Assembly: GCA_016081115.2 (NCBI GenBank) | Contig: JABTTQ020001782.1 | Location: 62,001 to 126,000, forward strand | Direction of reading: 5' to 3' | Source: Rehmannia glutinosa | Lineage: Eukaryota; Streptophyta; Magnoliopsida; Lamiales; Orobanchaceae | DNA: 64,000 bases | Part shown: piece by piece, positions 11,073 through 23,113 of the stretch | Position numbering within the stretch: the stretch's first letter is position 1 | Layout of the letters: every line of letters begins with the position of its first letter | The notes under the pieces: generated by a model | Database searches by the model: none | What the model was told of the DNA's origin: nothing | Seen by the model: the letters and a program-made list of their open reading frames with translations, nothing else | Made by a program: the position numbers and the translations under genes

Positions 11073-12330
11073 CTACAAACCTTTTAGCTGTCTTTGAGAT
11101 TCAGCTAACTCATCCTCATCAGGATTGAGTCTTCTGACATTTGTTTCTTCATAGGGACTCTTCTGAATAGTTGGTTGATTCATCTTCTCAGCTAACTCAT
11201 CAATGTTTTCTCCATTCACATTAGGTTCATCAAAAACCACATGGATAGACTCTTCCTCTACCATTATCCTTTTGTTCAGCACTCTGAAAACTTTACTCTC
11301 AGCTGAGTATCCCAAATATGAATAAAACACTTGCTTCCAAAGATATCAAATATCCCACATTAGGCTTCCTTCCTGTCCAAATTTCCTAGAGGGTTTTGGA
11401 CAGCTGCATATTAATCATACACTTATTCTGAGTGTAACAAGCAGTGTTAATGGCTTCAGTCCAAAATCCCTTAGGCAGTCCAGCGTCAGCTAACATGGTC
11501 CTTGCAGCTTCCTGAAGGGTTCTGTTCATTCTTTCAGCCACTCCATTCTATTGTGGAGTTCTTGCAGTTGATAACTCACGAGCAATACCATTTTCTATGC
11601 AATACTGAGTTATAATCCCATTGAAAAACTCTGTTCCTCTGTTTGACCTTATCTTCATAATGGTTTGACTCTTCTCGGTTTGAACTCTCTTCATCAGCCG
11701 TGGAAGCATTTGCAAAGTTTTATTTTTCTTACACATAAAGATGGTCCATGTGTATCTTGAGAAATCATCCACCACCACTAAGGTGTATTTATTTCCACGT
11801 GCAATAAATGCAAGATCCTTGTTGAAGAAGGACTTGGCTTATCCTTGAAAGATGACTTGATCTGCTTTCCTTTCTCACATGCATCACAAATGCTTCCTCT
11901 CTTATAGATTGAGTCTGACAATCCTTCAACTAGACGACTCCTTGCAAGCTTGTTGATTGTCTTGAAATTCAGGTGACTCATCTTCTTGTGCCATAGCCAG
12001 GTTGATTCGACTGTGCTTTTTGCTAACAGACATGTGCTTGGAGTAGCAGTGGACCAATCCACTACATACATATTGTTCTTTCTCATCCCAGAAAGCACAA
12101 CTTAATTTGATTTTGCATCCTTGATCTGGCACACACCCATGTTAAATCTAACATTGTTGCTTTTATCACAGAGTTGGCTGATAGTCAGCAGATTAAATAC
12201 AACCCTTGATCTCTAGTCCATTTTTCTTTATGGATCTAATGCCTTTGATTTGCCCTAGAGCTTCATTTCCTCCAAATATGACTTTGGCTCCTCTTGACTC
12301 CTTGAAGTTTGATAGATTCTTCTTATTCAT
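11073..12330 (-). pseudogene. Protease remnant and integrase of I.2, decayed
   Basis: From right to left: a protease remnant (about 12340-12240) that lacks the D-S-G active site; the zinc-binding gag_pre-integrs region, LWHKKMSHLNF with ICDACEKGKQ (12098-11778), keeping the HHCC ligands; the integrase core, VVDDFSRYTW and IRSNRGTEF (11778-11548), where the second catalytic Asp of the DDE triad is changed to Asn; and the C-terminal GYSAESKVFRVLN segment (11330-11073). A frame break separates the core from the PQQNG/E part. Integrase would join cDNA to the host genome. The D-to-N change and frameshifts make this copy inactive. Confidence 0.78.
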
Positions 12331-12844
12331 TGTCATGTGTCTGGAACAACACCCAAATCGGTCTGGGTCCTAAGCGTTAACACTATAAGGTCATCCAACA
12401 AACCTATAGCTAAATGATCTGACTCTAAGAGGTTGCCACCTATAAGTTCCATAATCATAATGAATTTTAGCAAACTGCTTTGGAGCTTTAGAAACATACA
12501 ACTATCTCTTTTGTCTATATACATGTGTGTGTACTTGTGCATTTGCTTTTCTTGGATAATATGGAAACTTTTGTGCATGATAGACATTGTGCTTGGGTGC
12601 ATATGTGTGCTGATTTCATTGCCTTGGGAATGACCTATGATGAGTCTGAGGTCTTTGCCACTTGGGCTTGTATCCCATAGGACTTGGCTGATATTTCATT
12701 TGATGGTTCCAATCAGCCTGTGTTGGGTAATTTCTACTATTCCCTTCATATGGTTTCTTTTGGTGAAACCTCTGGGGGCATTTTGTAGTTCTATTTGGAT
12801 TTCACATAATATTTCTTATTTGTCTGTTGTTGAGCTTTTCTAAA

Positions 12845-14397
12845 TTACCTTTTAGCAGCTCTCTCAACAAACTCAGCTAGCTTCTTACCCTTTCCTTTAT
12901 AACCAAGAACAGCATGTGTGTGTTTGTGATTGTCTGTGGGTGCAACATATTGTGCTTTTGGCTTTTGGATTCCCCCATTGCTTGAGGATCCTTTTTCCAA
13001 CACCACTCTTGAAGTTTGTGCATTGACAAAGGAATTGAAACCTAAGTCTGCTTTGTCTCCATTTTCATTTTGAATCATCGTCAATTCATCCAATGTTTTA
13101 GATGACTTACTGAGTGATGCAATCACATTTTTTAATTATTTTTCCCTCTTTTCTCTTTCAGCTAAGTCTGCTTTGACCTTAGCTATGTCAGCCTTCAACT
13201 CTTTGTTCTCATCAGCTACGTAACTAAGAGTATTCAGCTCTTCAGTCAACTATGAGTTTTGGCATTAGAGTTGGCTGTTTTACTCATTTAAAAGTGTGTG
13301 TGAGGATTTTATGTACTCAAAATCTTTCATCATTTTGCCTAGTGAATCATAAAGATATGTGGGTGATGAAGTGTGTGTGTCATGATCACTATCATCAGAA
13401 TTTGAGCAACATGAGTTAGAATTTACCTCATCTTCATGTTTATTAGCCATGAGACATATCAATGCCTCTTCTTAGTGTCTGAGGAGTAGTCAACTTAATC
13501 GATTGTCTCCGATCTCATCCGATTATTGATGTATATGTCTCAAAGAACCATCATTGGCTTTCTTTCTCTCTTATCTTCATTCCATGAAGACTTTCTTTTC
13601 CTTTTTATTTCTGTATTTTTTGACTTGTGGATAAGAGCAGTCAACTACGATGTAACCTAGTTGTCTGTAGTTCCGGCATAGATCTTTAGCTTTTCTTGTT
13701 CTTAGCTCTTTTGGGGGTTCTCTCATCCTTTCCTTTGGAAGGAGTTGAGTGTCTTCTAGAGGATTCACCCATGTTTAGGGCAATCTCCTCTTAGTCGATA
13801 ATGTCCTTGGATTCTATATTCTTTGATTCTCCAGCCACCAAAGCAGTTGTCTTGAGCACAACTATCTCATCTTGCTCTTTCCTTCTAAGCTTGAACGCAT
13901 AAGCCTTGAGATCTGAGAATAGCTCATGGTTGGAAATCTTCGTTAAGTCCATAGAATGCGTGAGGGCCATCACTTTCATTTCCCACTCAGTTGGGAGAGA
14001 TCTGAGAATCTTCATACACATTTCCTTTTGTGTATATTCTTTGCCGAGAGCTGATAGCTCATTTGTAATCTCTTTTATTTGGTATGAGCCTTCCAAATAA
14101 GGGTCAGTTTTTCCCATATCTCCTTAGCAGTCCTGCAAGATTTAACCTTGTTAAACATTGTTTTATCAAGAGTTTTATACGAAATATCCTTGGCCACATT
14201 GTCCAAGTTATATATTTTTTCATCTTCATTGGTCCATTCACTTTTGGGTTTTTCAACAATGGCAGGTCTTTCAGGGGCTTCCTCAGTAGTTCTTACAGCT
14301 GCATTCACCTTGGTGAGAGATGTGCCTGCATGCGAATTTTCCAGTCATCAAACTCTTCAACAGTAAACATGGAAATGCGAAATAAATTTGCTTCTAT
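12845..14397 (-). pseudogene. gag of I.2 with degenerate zinc knuckle
   Basis: The expected start codon is ATA at 14397-14395 where I.5 has ATG, followed by EANLFRI and EEFDDWKIRMQAHL, the N-terminus of a copia Gag (DUF4219/UBN2 type). The helical core follows (KVKSCRTAKEIWEKL; LRSLPTEWEMKVMAL, 14308-13791), then a zinc knuckle at about 13690-13640 that reads CRNYRQLGYIVVDC, with Cys-2 and His replaced by Tyr, then an acidic and Ser-rich linker (13462-13280) and a region to 12845. Stops and at least two frame changes are present. Gag would form the particle and bind the RNA. Confidence 0.78.
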
Positions 14398-14503
14398 GAT
14401 AATAACTTTTGGAAGAAAATTGGAAAAGCTTTTAATTGGTTGATCTTTTGAAAAGATTGAGATCTAGTTCATTGACCTGTGTGGAAGGTTCTTTGAACCA
14501 ACC

Positions 14504-14515
14504 GCTTTGATACCA
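14504..14515 (-). other. Primer-binding site of I.2
   Basis: The minus strand reads TGGTATCAAAGC two bases after the LTR end (GACCTACA at 14518). This matches the usual plant copia site complementary to the 3' end of initiator-Met tRNA (TGGTATCAGAGC) with one change. It fixes the element's orientation and its internal boundary. Confidence 0.85.
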
Positions 14516-14517
14516 CT

Positions 14518-15437
14518 TGTAGGTCTCAAGGTGTGTCAGATAAGTCTAGAAGGGGGGAGGGTTGAGAAGACTTAACCAATTTTTCGATTTTAACTTTAAA
14601 TTAGAGCTAGTTTCAACCTCAATAGGAGAGTTAACAACTCAACAGACTCGGGAGAGTTGTTGTAGATTAACTCAGCTAGGTGATGCTCTTTTAGAAAATT
14701 AGTTTGCTTGGTTTTTACAGCAGAAGTCTTACATCATTTTTAGAATATGGTTTTCAACATTTGTTTTAGGTTAAGCTATTATCAGTTGGGTAAGAAAATG
14801 TGAATCAGCAGTAATAAATATGCAAAAATAAATGTTGAAAGTAAATGACATGGAGAATTTTATAGTGGTCCGAGTGACCCTTGATCATACAACTAGCTTC
14901 ACTCCTGGGACTTAGCTTCTTCGCAAGGCAGCTACCTCACTACTTCAGCTCTTCAAACCCTTCGGACTTCATTACATAGCCCTACGTTTGATTCGAAACA
15001 GGGTCTAATTTGAATCTTACTGCATGTCCTTTACCACGTGAAAGTGCAGACCCCTTGTTCTTTGAAAAACAAGATTTCCTCTTCAATAGGTTGAAGTTTT
15101 CTTCCATCCATCACTGAGAGTGTTGGTTAGAATCACTTCGAGTGTTTAGGCTTGAGGATTTAGAATGTATAGCTTGAGAGAATATTTGTAATGTCTTGCT
15201 TGCTCAGATTTCTCTTGTGTGTGTCACGTATTTCTCTCAGTAAATTTCCTCAGCCTTTTATAGTGATAATTTGAAAAAGTGGCATTGAAGAGATAGATAA
15301 TTTTTCAAACTTCACTTCTTCATCGTTGGTTTGTCTTGTTGTGTAGCTTTTCATGTTGACCTTTATTTAAAATTAATGCTCAGTAGGTTGTCTGAATCGC
15401 ACCAGGTTACTGCAAACATCCCCATTGGTTCCCAGCT
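14518..15437 (-). repeat. 5' LTR of I.2, truncated
   Basis: The LTR end (GGACCTACA on the minus strand) is at 14518. A TATA box (TATAAAAGG on the minus strand, 15254-15262) is intact, unlike in the 3' LTR. Similarity to the 3' LTR at 4366-4660 runs through GAATCGCACCAGGTTACT and ends at CCCAGCT (about 15437), where AT-rich unrelated sequence begins; about 500 bases of U3 are missing. Confidence 0.82.
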
Positions 15438-17575
15438 ACATGTACATCAATGGATACATGGAGAAAGAAAGTTTACTAAAAAATGTGATTATTGGTTCTT
15501 GTATCCTGATAGTGAAGAAATATCTATTTTCTATTCAGAAAAAATGTACAATATAGAACATAAAAAGGAAAAAATAGAAATAATGAAAATAATAATTTAG
15601 AAACAGAATTCTAAAAATAGAATTAGATATGGAAAAAATAAAAAATAAGTTATTAAAAATAACAAAAGGAAAAGAAAAGATAGAAGAAGAAAAGGTAAAT
15701 ATTGAAGAAGAATCCTTTAAAAGTATACAAAAGAATTTTAATAGTTTATTAAACATGAATTGTTCGATAACTTTCAAAAATGGAAAAACTATAGAAACAT
15801 ATGCAATAATAGGTACTTTATGAAGTATTAGAAAATACAAAATTAAAAGTAATAGCAACACTCTCATTAGATGCTAATAATTTCTTACTAACAATAAAAT
15901 AATACATAAAACTTAAGACCGCATATGGAGCCACTGGAAGACCTCCATGAGCTTTGGCAGCTACTAAAGACCTTACTAGGGAGGTGAAGGCAGAGGAAAC
16001 AAAGAACGCGATGAAAACCACAAAGATCCGACCGTGGCTGAAGAAGGAGCCAGGAACAGAGCCCAGCTCTCACAAGCCCATACTTACACACCAACTAAAG
16101 ACTCCTCTATGACTCAATAAGCCTTTAAAACTCTACTGAAAGAAGCTTTCCAAGGCACTCTACCATAGCAGGCCGCAGCAGCAGTTGAATGAAGACCCCT
16201 CATAGCTCCACCAACTATGGATGATCCTAACTCGACTGGAACAAAAGAGCGGAACATCGGACTAAAAGACAACCAAATACCAGAAAGACCATTAATAAGC
16301 ATGCACTGGAGTCCAACAAGGACATTCATAAACTCACCTCCACGTTCTGGCTGAGGAGTAAAGTGCCATACAGTCTAGTCAAGCTACCTCTGGAGCAAGA
16401 AACTCCTTACAGAAGAACATAACCAGTAAGAGGACCTGCTGATGATCCCTCATCAACTGAAGGAAGCTCCACAAACTCTCCAATCCTTTAAGTAGTATCT
16501 CTCGCCCATGGAAGAAGAAAGAAATGCTCAACTCTTTGGAGAATATGGAGACTCCCAAGATGACGAAAGCTCAACCATGAAGGAATCAACTGAAGGACCT
16601 ATTACACACAAGATAAGAGGCGTCCAAACGACACATTACCTTGTACTCTAATACTAAATCGCCTGCCAGTCCCTGATTATGGCATTGAGCATTTCAAATT
16701 GGCATCCACTCTTTACTCAGCAAAACCAGGCGCAATCTAAAGCTTCGAGACTCCAAATTGGAAGCACAGATCGTTCCACCATACCAGTGAAACTATTCCT
16801 TGGAGACGTCAGGACTTCATAGCTCCCAAAGAGCGACAAAGAAAGAGATTCCGCAGTGAATACTTGGGCAAGAACCCTCTAACAAAACTCACATGAAGAG
16901 AGACTCACACATCGCGAGAGTCATTAACACAATTTCCGGAAGTTCAGAAAATAGAGACACATGGAGTACACTTTAAGAATACTATGAGGAATGCAATGAA
17001 GCCAACAAAGGCATCACTCCCAAGTAGAGGACACCAAACTTTATCAAAGAGAAGAGTGTGCCCAAAACATCTGGAACACAAGACTACAAGATATAGGAAA
17101 ACCGAGTCTCAACCAACCCAAGGTCCTTGCACTCACCATCCGGTTAAAGCTTAAGTTCCCAACAAACACAACAACTAATCAGAAGCCACTCTGATAACCC
17201 GCGTGAGGTAGAGTGGCCATTCGCATTCGAGCCTCCATCCTGAGTCGCCCCACAATATGGAGCCAACTCTCATCTTCTCTCCCTTATGTGCTCTCTCATG
17301 TTTTTTACTACTCCCAACTTGGTTCACTCGCGATGGGAGTTTTTTCCCAACTCACAATATTCACTTGGTGATGGGGTGCTACATAACAACACAGATTAAT
17401 GGTAATTCCTGAGAAGGAAGCTCATCCTAATTAGTCATTAACGAACTCTACAAAAGCTTCACTCCGAGCACCAAAGAAAGAATACTAATGTGGCCGGAGT
17501 CATCAACGATGATTCATTTTCACATTTTTTCTATGATTACTTATATGCAGTTACTTGCCAAGTAACACAATGGTT
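15438..17575. other. Unidentified segment between I.2 and I.3
   Basis: About 2.1 kb unlike any other part of the window. The left 460 bases are very AT-rich and carry two short plus-strand open stretches: codons ending at 15600 with WFLYPDSEEISIFYSEK, and 15629-15823, Lys/Glu-rich then MNCSITFKNGKTIETYAI. They look like a decayed coding region with a one-base frame change near 15820. From about 15900 the composition changes to balanced, CA/GA-rich sequence with short broken reading frames (for example MEEERNAQLFGEYGDSQDD near 16508) and ends in a stretch with the inverted words GGGAG/CTCCC (about 17305-17355). I do not recognise the protein. A Ty3-type or pararetrovirus-derived origin is possible but unsupported. 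Confidence 0.45.
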
Positions 17576-19017
17576 TGTAGGTCCCAAGAGGTGCAGAGTA
17601 AAGTCTAGAAGAGGGGGGGTTGAATAGACATTATCAAATTCTTCATTTCTTAATAAAATCAGAGATTACAAGAAAACAACTAAGTCTTTTGCAAGACAAC
17701 TGTGTTAAGTTTCAGCAAAAGAGTTAATCACTCAACAAACTCTAAGAGAGTTGTTGATAGAGTAACTTAGTTGAAGTTAACTTTTAGAAAAATAGTTTTC
17801 TTGATTTACAACGGAAGTCCTACACCCTTTTAAAGTTTGGTTCATCAACACTTATACTTTTGATTGGTTATTATCAAGTTGGATAGCAAATGAAACAAGT
17901 AAATAAAATGCAAAAATTAAAGTGGAGAATTTAAAATAACACAGAATTTATAGTGGTTCGAGGATGGGGTAATTCCTCTACTCCATTCTTCTCCTACTCC
18001 AGAAGGAATTCACTAATGCAACAGTAACTTTGTACAAAAGTACAATCCAAGATTGGTTTGATCACACAACCAGCCAATGTTCAGGGACTCAGCTCTTGGT
18101 AAGGCAGTTGCCTCACTACTTCAACTCTTCAAATCTTTAGGATTGATCACACAACCCTCCTTCAGATTTGATTCTGGTTCGACCCTAAACCTCACTATAC
18201 TTCCTTCAATTCTTGGAAATATAGACCCCTTTTCTTTAACAAATGTTTTCCTCTTCAACTTTGAAGAACAACTTCTATCTTCCACGTGCAAGTGTTGGAT
18301 GAAGTGTTTTCGATATTAGGCTTGAGGATATGTGAATTTTTCTCTTGAGAGAGAGTATTTGCAGTTTTTCTTTAAATAGTTATGTGTATTTCTTTGTATG
18401 AATACTCCTTTTTGTCTCTTAAAATTCCTCAGCCTTTTATAGTAGGAGTTCAAATTTTGTCCATTGAAGAGGTAGATAAAATTCAAACTCTTACTTATTA
18501 TTCATTGTCTTGTCTTGTTTTAATGACTTGATGTTCACCCATCCTTTGTAATCCGGTACTTCGGCTTCTAAAAATATCAAAGTTCGCAGGTTTCTCATTG
18601 GCTTAAGCTTCTTGTACTCTTTCGCGGGAACACTTAAAAAGTTTTTGTCTCTATTACCAAAAAAGTAAACTCTTTGACTTCCAACTCAAGACTCTTTTAG
18701 TTGACTCGAGTCCTTGACTACTTTACCCTTGAGTTGAGTCATCTCCATTATTCCTTGGCGACTGTTGTTGTAAGTCTTTTGAAGGACTTAGCGATGTATT
18801 TATTTGATCAAGATCTTCTAATCCACTCACCGCAACTCCTAATTCTTTTGTGTATTCTTCAACAAGTCTTCTGCATATTCTACTTAGCTGCTATTTGACT
18901 CATCTAATTTATCTATATATTACAAGCTATAATTTACATATAGAAATGGAGTGTGCCAACTTACTAATACAAAGTTTTTGAAGCATCATCAAAGTCTATA
19001 CAATAAATTTCCTAACA
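17576..19017 (-). repeat. 3' LTR of I.3 (complete, 1442 bp)
   Basis: On the plus strand it starts TGTAGGTCCCAAGAGG and ends TTTCCTAACA, the full TG...CA span in reverse orientation. The TATA box (TATAAAAGG on the minus strand) is at 18433-18441, as in the other copies. The five bases before it (17571-17575) are TGGTT; the matching duplication cannot be sought because the other end of the copy is lost. Confidence 0.88.
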
Positions 19018-19030
19018 ATTTCCCCTTTTT
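19018..19030 (-). other. Polypurine tract of I.3
   Basis: The minus strand reads AAAAAGGGGAAAT directly before the LTR start TGTTAGGAAATTT. It is the plus-strand primer site for reverse transcription and is well preserved here. Confidence 0.82.
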
Positions 19031-19186
19031 GTTGATGCCAACACTTATTACAACATATGTGCTGAAAAATAAAGAATTAAAAATGAATATAGCAAATTTT
19101 ATTCATGTATATTAATGGCACTTACATTGTTGAGTGTATATAACAAATACATTGTAAAAATACAAAATTATCTAGACAACTTTCTT

Positions 19187-22100
19187 CTATCTTCTATGAT
19201 GTTGCTTTTTTATTTCTTCTTCTTCTTTCCTTCTTCTCCTATCATCTTCCACTTTCTTTCTTCTCCTTTCTTGTTCTTCTTCCTTTCTTCTGAGTTCCAA
19301 TTCCTCCCTTTCTAACTGTCTTGCCATTTCATTGGCTCTTCGCTCATCTTCTCTCCTTTGAGCTTCGTGAAGGCAAATCCAATATAGAGTCTCTCTTTTC
19401 AAGCGATTAAAGGCCATGACTCCACCTCCTCTTTTTGGTGGAGAGCTTCTACCTCTCCCACCAGAGTGTGAATCTCTTCCTCTTTCTCTTTTTCTTTCAG
19501 CGCTCCTTCCTTTCCCATATATGGCTGCCACCTCTAGGAACTTGGTTGTTGGGTGTCTGCTGACTCTTGGAAGTCTGTTGACTCTTGGTTTGCTTACCTT
19601 GAGTTGGTTGCTTCCTAGTCTGCTCAATATCCTTCAATCATTTTGCCCAATACAAGTCCCAAACATCAGCGAACTCCATCCCTGAATAATAACCTTATGA
19701 TAGCAGAGTATCAAACTCTTCATTTGTGCGCTCCTCTTGGAGAAGTGACCCTACTGGCGGTCCACCATATTATTGTCTCAGCTGCTCATTTCTACCTTCT
19801 TGGCATTTATCAAGCTTTACAATCTCCTTCTTTGATTTCTCTAAGCTAATTTCTTCCTTAAACTTCTGCAATGCCAGTTCACCTTTTTCACCAGCTGCCA
19901 GAGAAGATGGGAGTTGAGATATAATTGATACACTGGTACATTTGCCTTTTTCAGATATTATAGGGGGCACTCCTACTCCTATCCCCTTTTCGGCATTAGC
20001 ACGGGAAAATGGCTGAATGTGTTTTAAGATGAAGTTCAATTTCATCTAAGTCATTGAATCAATTTTTGTGTGACTGGAGCTAAGTTCGGTTAGATGTCTC
20101 TCCATTGAAGAGAACTGCTCTTTGACCATTGTGTCCATACAAAACTTATTTTCCATTTTCATCTCATGCAACTCCATATCCTTTGGTTACTTGTTTCCAT
20201 CCGATTCATATGATCTTCTTTGGTGTTTGAAAATCTAATTGATCAGCGCCCCAAACCAACAACCTGTTGTATATTTGACGAAAATATCCCACTTGCTCTT
20301 TGAGAAGAGCCTTAATCCGAGAGATCCATTATTTGATTCTTAGAACTATGCCACTGGTATCAGTTGTCATCATTGCATCGTGATTATCGATTCATCTACA
20401 CAAGTTAAGCGAAAGGCTTTGCGAAATTCTGTTGCCTGTTCACTAGCATCTTCTGGAATGAACTCGAATTATTTTTCATAAGGAACGATTGCCATTTCAT
20501 CTGGAACATTAAGATCTTCAGCATCTACCTGTAAATGAAACCTTTCTTCATCCTGAGACGCTACCTGTAAATGAAATCTAAAATGGAGCATGCCCATTAT
20601 GCCCAATGTGTCATTAGGATCTGAGGAAGGTCACACTCCTCCTTCGGGAATCCTTGCCTCTTCCCTCTGACCAATAGCTCTTTGTGCCTCAGCTGAGGTA
20701 GCTTCATTTGCAACTACAGTTGCGTTAGCCTGCAGAGCTTACTATGCCCCAGTTGTCTTAACAGCTTCAATGGCAGCACTATTACTTACCTTTGAGTAGA
20801 CATTGCATCATCTCTACCAGAACAAAACCCATTTTAGCAAAATTTAAACCTCCCACTGGATCATCACTTTCCTGATCTGATTCAGCTGATTCACTGAATG
20901 TCATTATAACATCGGAATCAGAGTCTGCTGTCTCTGAGTGTTTCTCTTCTGATTCAGCTGGATTCAGATTTTCAACTTCTATCACAGCTGGTGCATCTAA
21001 AACCATTGGCTCAATAATTAGCGCAACAGACCCTGATTCTCGATTCTGATTCTGATCCTATGCTTGATCTTTCCCAACTACTTCTTCATTTCCCACATCA
21101 ATCTCAACCGCCAATGGGTCTTGGACAATCCTTGCAGTAGTCTCAATTGGTGCTGGGTGTTTTACAATTGTGGCATCCTCAGTCGTCTCAACCATAGGGA
21201 TTGCACTTTTAGTGCTAATAATAGTCTCAACCACAGGGTTTGCACTTCAAACCTATGCCTTAGTTACAACAGTCTCAACCACTTTAACATCACTGGCCTT
21301 CAAAGAACTTCCTTCTTTCTCCTTTTCAAACCTTTTAGGAATGTCAGATAGGATGTAGGTTGCATTGTGCTCAATTTCCCCCTCAGCTGGCTCACCAGCT
21401 GATTGATTTTGAATTATGCCGGGGTCAACTGGCACAGAGACTTAGTTGTATCTCTTGAATGTTCAATTAATTCTTTATCTATTATCTGAACAACAGTGTT
21501 AGAGGTTGGCTCAGCTGGGTTCCCCATTGGCAAATCTTCAACCAAATCAACTACTTTAATCCCGACTTCATGAGAGTGAGCTGGTGATGAGAGAGCAATT
21601 GTATCTCTCACCACTTCTTCAATGATAATGGTGGGGGATGATGTTTCCCTAACCCCAAGAAAATGAGATCGCTCAGCCATCTCACAGGATTCCTTAAGTG
21701 CATATCTTAGTTGTGCAACCTCCACTTCATTAGCTCTTTCAACTTCTTCATCCTTACTGCTGTAAACATTCGAAATGTTTGCATCAGTGAAGGGACATTT
21801 ATGGGGTTCATCACTCTTTACCTTCTCCAGTGGTTTCTCCCTCTCCTCCAGCTTCTTTTCCAGAAGCATATTGTTGGTATATTCTTCATCTAATGCCTGA
21901 GTAATGGATGCATTTTTCAAAAATTCAAGAAGCCATTCTTCTTCTTCAATCATTGTGGGCCTCTAAAACTGATGGCGACACTTTCTCAACTTCCACACCC
22001 TCCAGACATATAGCCTAACTTCTATATTAGGATAGATAGGGGATCTAGGTTCATCTGATGCAACTTCATCCTTAAAGCTATCTCACCTTCTTGATGCCTT

Positions 22101-22285
22101 ACCTCCACAACAGGTTCATGAGTGGTCTCAACAGCTACCTTTTCATTTACCCTATGTCCACGACCCCCGCTTCAACTGGCTTAGCTGTAGCTATGTCCAT
22201 AGCAGCTGATTCTACTGCAGCACTTTCGATTGGGGCAGTTGTACCAGTTTGTTTGTCCTGATTCCTCTTGATTTTACTATGAGCA
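19187..22285 (-). pseudogene. Long extra ORF of I.3, N-terminus missing and frames broken
   Basis: The best open stretches are 21953-21414 and 19627-19187. The first has EEEEWLLEFL, then LLEKKLEEREKPLEKVKS (coiled coil) and acidic VET/PAEP-rich sequence. The last has GGRGRSSPPKRGGG followed by one of the most charged tails of the family (RREDERRANEMARQLEREE, then runs of RRRKEEEE), ending at the stop at 19187. Between them lie VEVENLNPAESEEKHSETAD-like acidic sequence (21006-20782) and a segment with GVGVPPIISEKGK (20045-19770). Stops and frame changes are frequent. It agrees in order with I.4 and I.5. The N-terminal Transposase_32-like domain lies beyond the break. Function is unknown. Confidence 0.68.
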
Positions 22286-23113
22286 TTCGATTTTATGAGG
22301 TGGAATAACTTTGTGAACAATTTTGTGAATGGTTGAGGGAATATCTTCTACGTGTTTGGCATTGATTAAGAAAATTGGGTGTTTGAACATGTTGCGAAAA
22401 ATAAGTCTATGAGCGTTTGCGCCTAAAAATGCTTTTATATTATGCAGACTTATTTTTTTTCTTGAGTGTGTTATTCATTATTGAAAGAACTCTAGAACTT
22501 GCTCTGGTATCTTCATTGAAGCCATGTGTATGTGCAATTTTGAAAATGATTTAAGGCCATCTTTGTTTAGCCTACTTAGCCTAAAAAGCCTACATTTTAA
22601 CTCATGATTCCCAGTTATCCACTTTGAGCTTTAACTTTTTATTGTTAGCCACATTTTGATCTTTAAAATTGAATGATGATTTTTATCCCTAAAATCTTGA
22701 GCTTATTGAAGATGAATAGTTTGGGAGAGATGTGGTGAAATTGTGCAAAAGAGAGAGAGTGGGCAAAAGAAAGAGGGATGAGCAGTGTCTTGGTAAATGA
22801 AAGAATACTGAAGCTCGAAAAAGAAAGAAAAATCGAGCAAAGAAAAAGAGAAAGAACAGAAAAATTCTGAGAATTCTGAAATTTTTGAGAACTTGAGGCT
22901 AAAGAAAAAGAAAAGGAAAAAAAAGCAAAAAGGCCTAGGAATGGAAAAGGAGAAAAGGGTGGAGTTTAGTTGAAAATATAAAGTATCTTGAAAAAAATGA
23001 GTTTTATGATAAAAATTGGGTTGGTGAGTTGCAAGTCTGTGCGCTTAAATTTACTTGCTCAAGTCAAGGCACTTAATCTATTTTTTGGCTACCCTTACCA
23101 AAGAGGCTACATT
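22286..23113. other. Fragment of another repeat (perhaps Ty3/Tat-type), purine-rich
   Basis: This 0.8-kb piece is not copia family I or II. It begins near TTTGTTTGTCCTGATTCC and has T-rich prose with AGCCTACTTAGCCTAAAAAG (about 22568-22587). It then becomes a long A/G tract (22735-22970) full of AAAGAAAAAGAGAAAG and GAATTCTGAAATTTT words, ending at GAGGCTACATT, where the LTR of I.4 starts. From memory, such AGCCTA-rich and purine-rich stretches occur in the non-coding parts of plant Ty3 Tat/Athila elements; this is a weak resemblance. There is no ORF of note. Confidence 0.35.

Larger units (their letters stand above)
4366..15437 (-). mobile_element. Ty1/copia LTR retrotransposon copy I.2 (minus strand, both LTRs truncated)
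   Basis: Read on the minus strand: truncated 5' LTR (15437-14518), primer-binding site (14515-14504), gag, protease/integrase, RT/RNase H remnants (to 10145), a 547-bp spacer, the long extra ORF (9597 to about 5234), polypurine tract and truncated 3' LTR (5066-4366). Every coding part is broken by stops, frameshifts and deletions. The outer edges of both LTRs are missing: the 3' LTR lacks its last roughly 635 bases and the 5' LTR lacks its first roughly 500, so no target-site duplication can be read and the copy has been cut by rearrangement on both sides. Confidence 0.85.
17576..22285 (-). mobile_element. Ty1/copia LTR retrotransposon copy I.3 (3' part only)
   Basis: Complete 3' LTR (17576-19017), polypurine tract (19018-19030) and most of the long extra ORF (19187 to about 22285). 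On the minus strand the N-terminal part of the extra ORF, all of pol and gag and the 5' LTR are missing. The copy stops near 22285, where a different, purine-rich fragment starts. This is a 5'-truncated remnant. Confidence 0.83.

Noticed and set aside
15438..15900. Endogenous pararetrovirus
   Set aside because: AT-richness and short frames alone are not enough. I found no RT, movement-protein or coat-protein motif that I could name with confidence.
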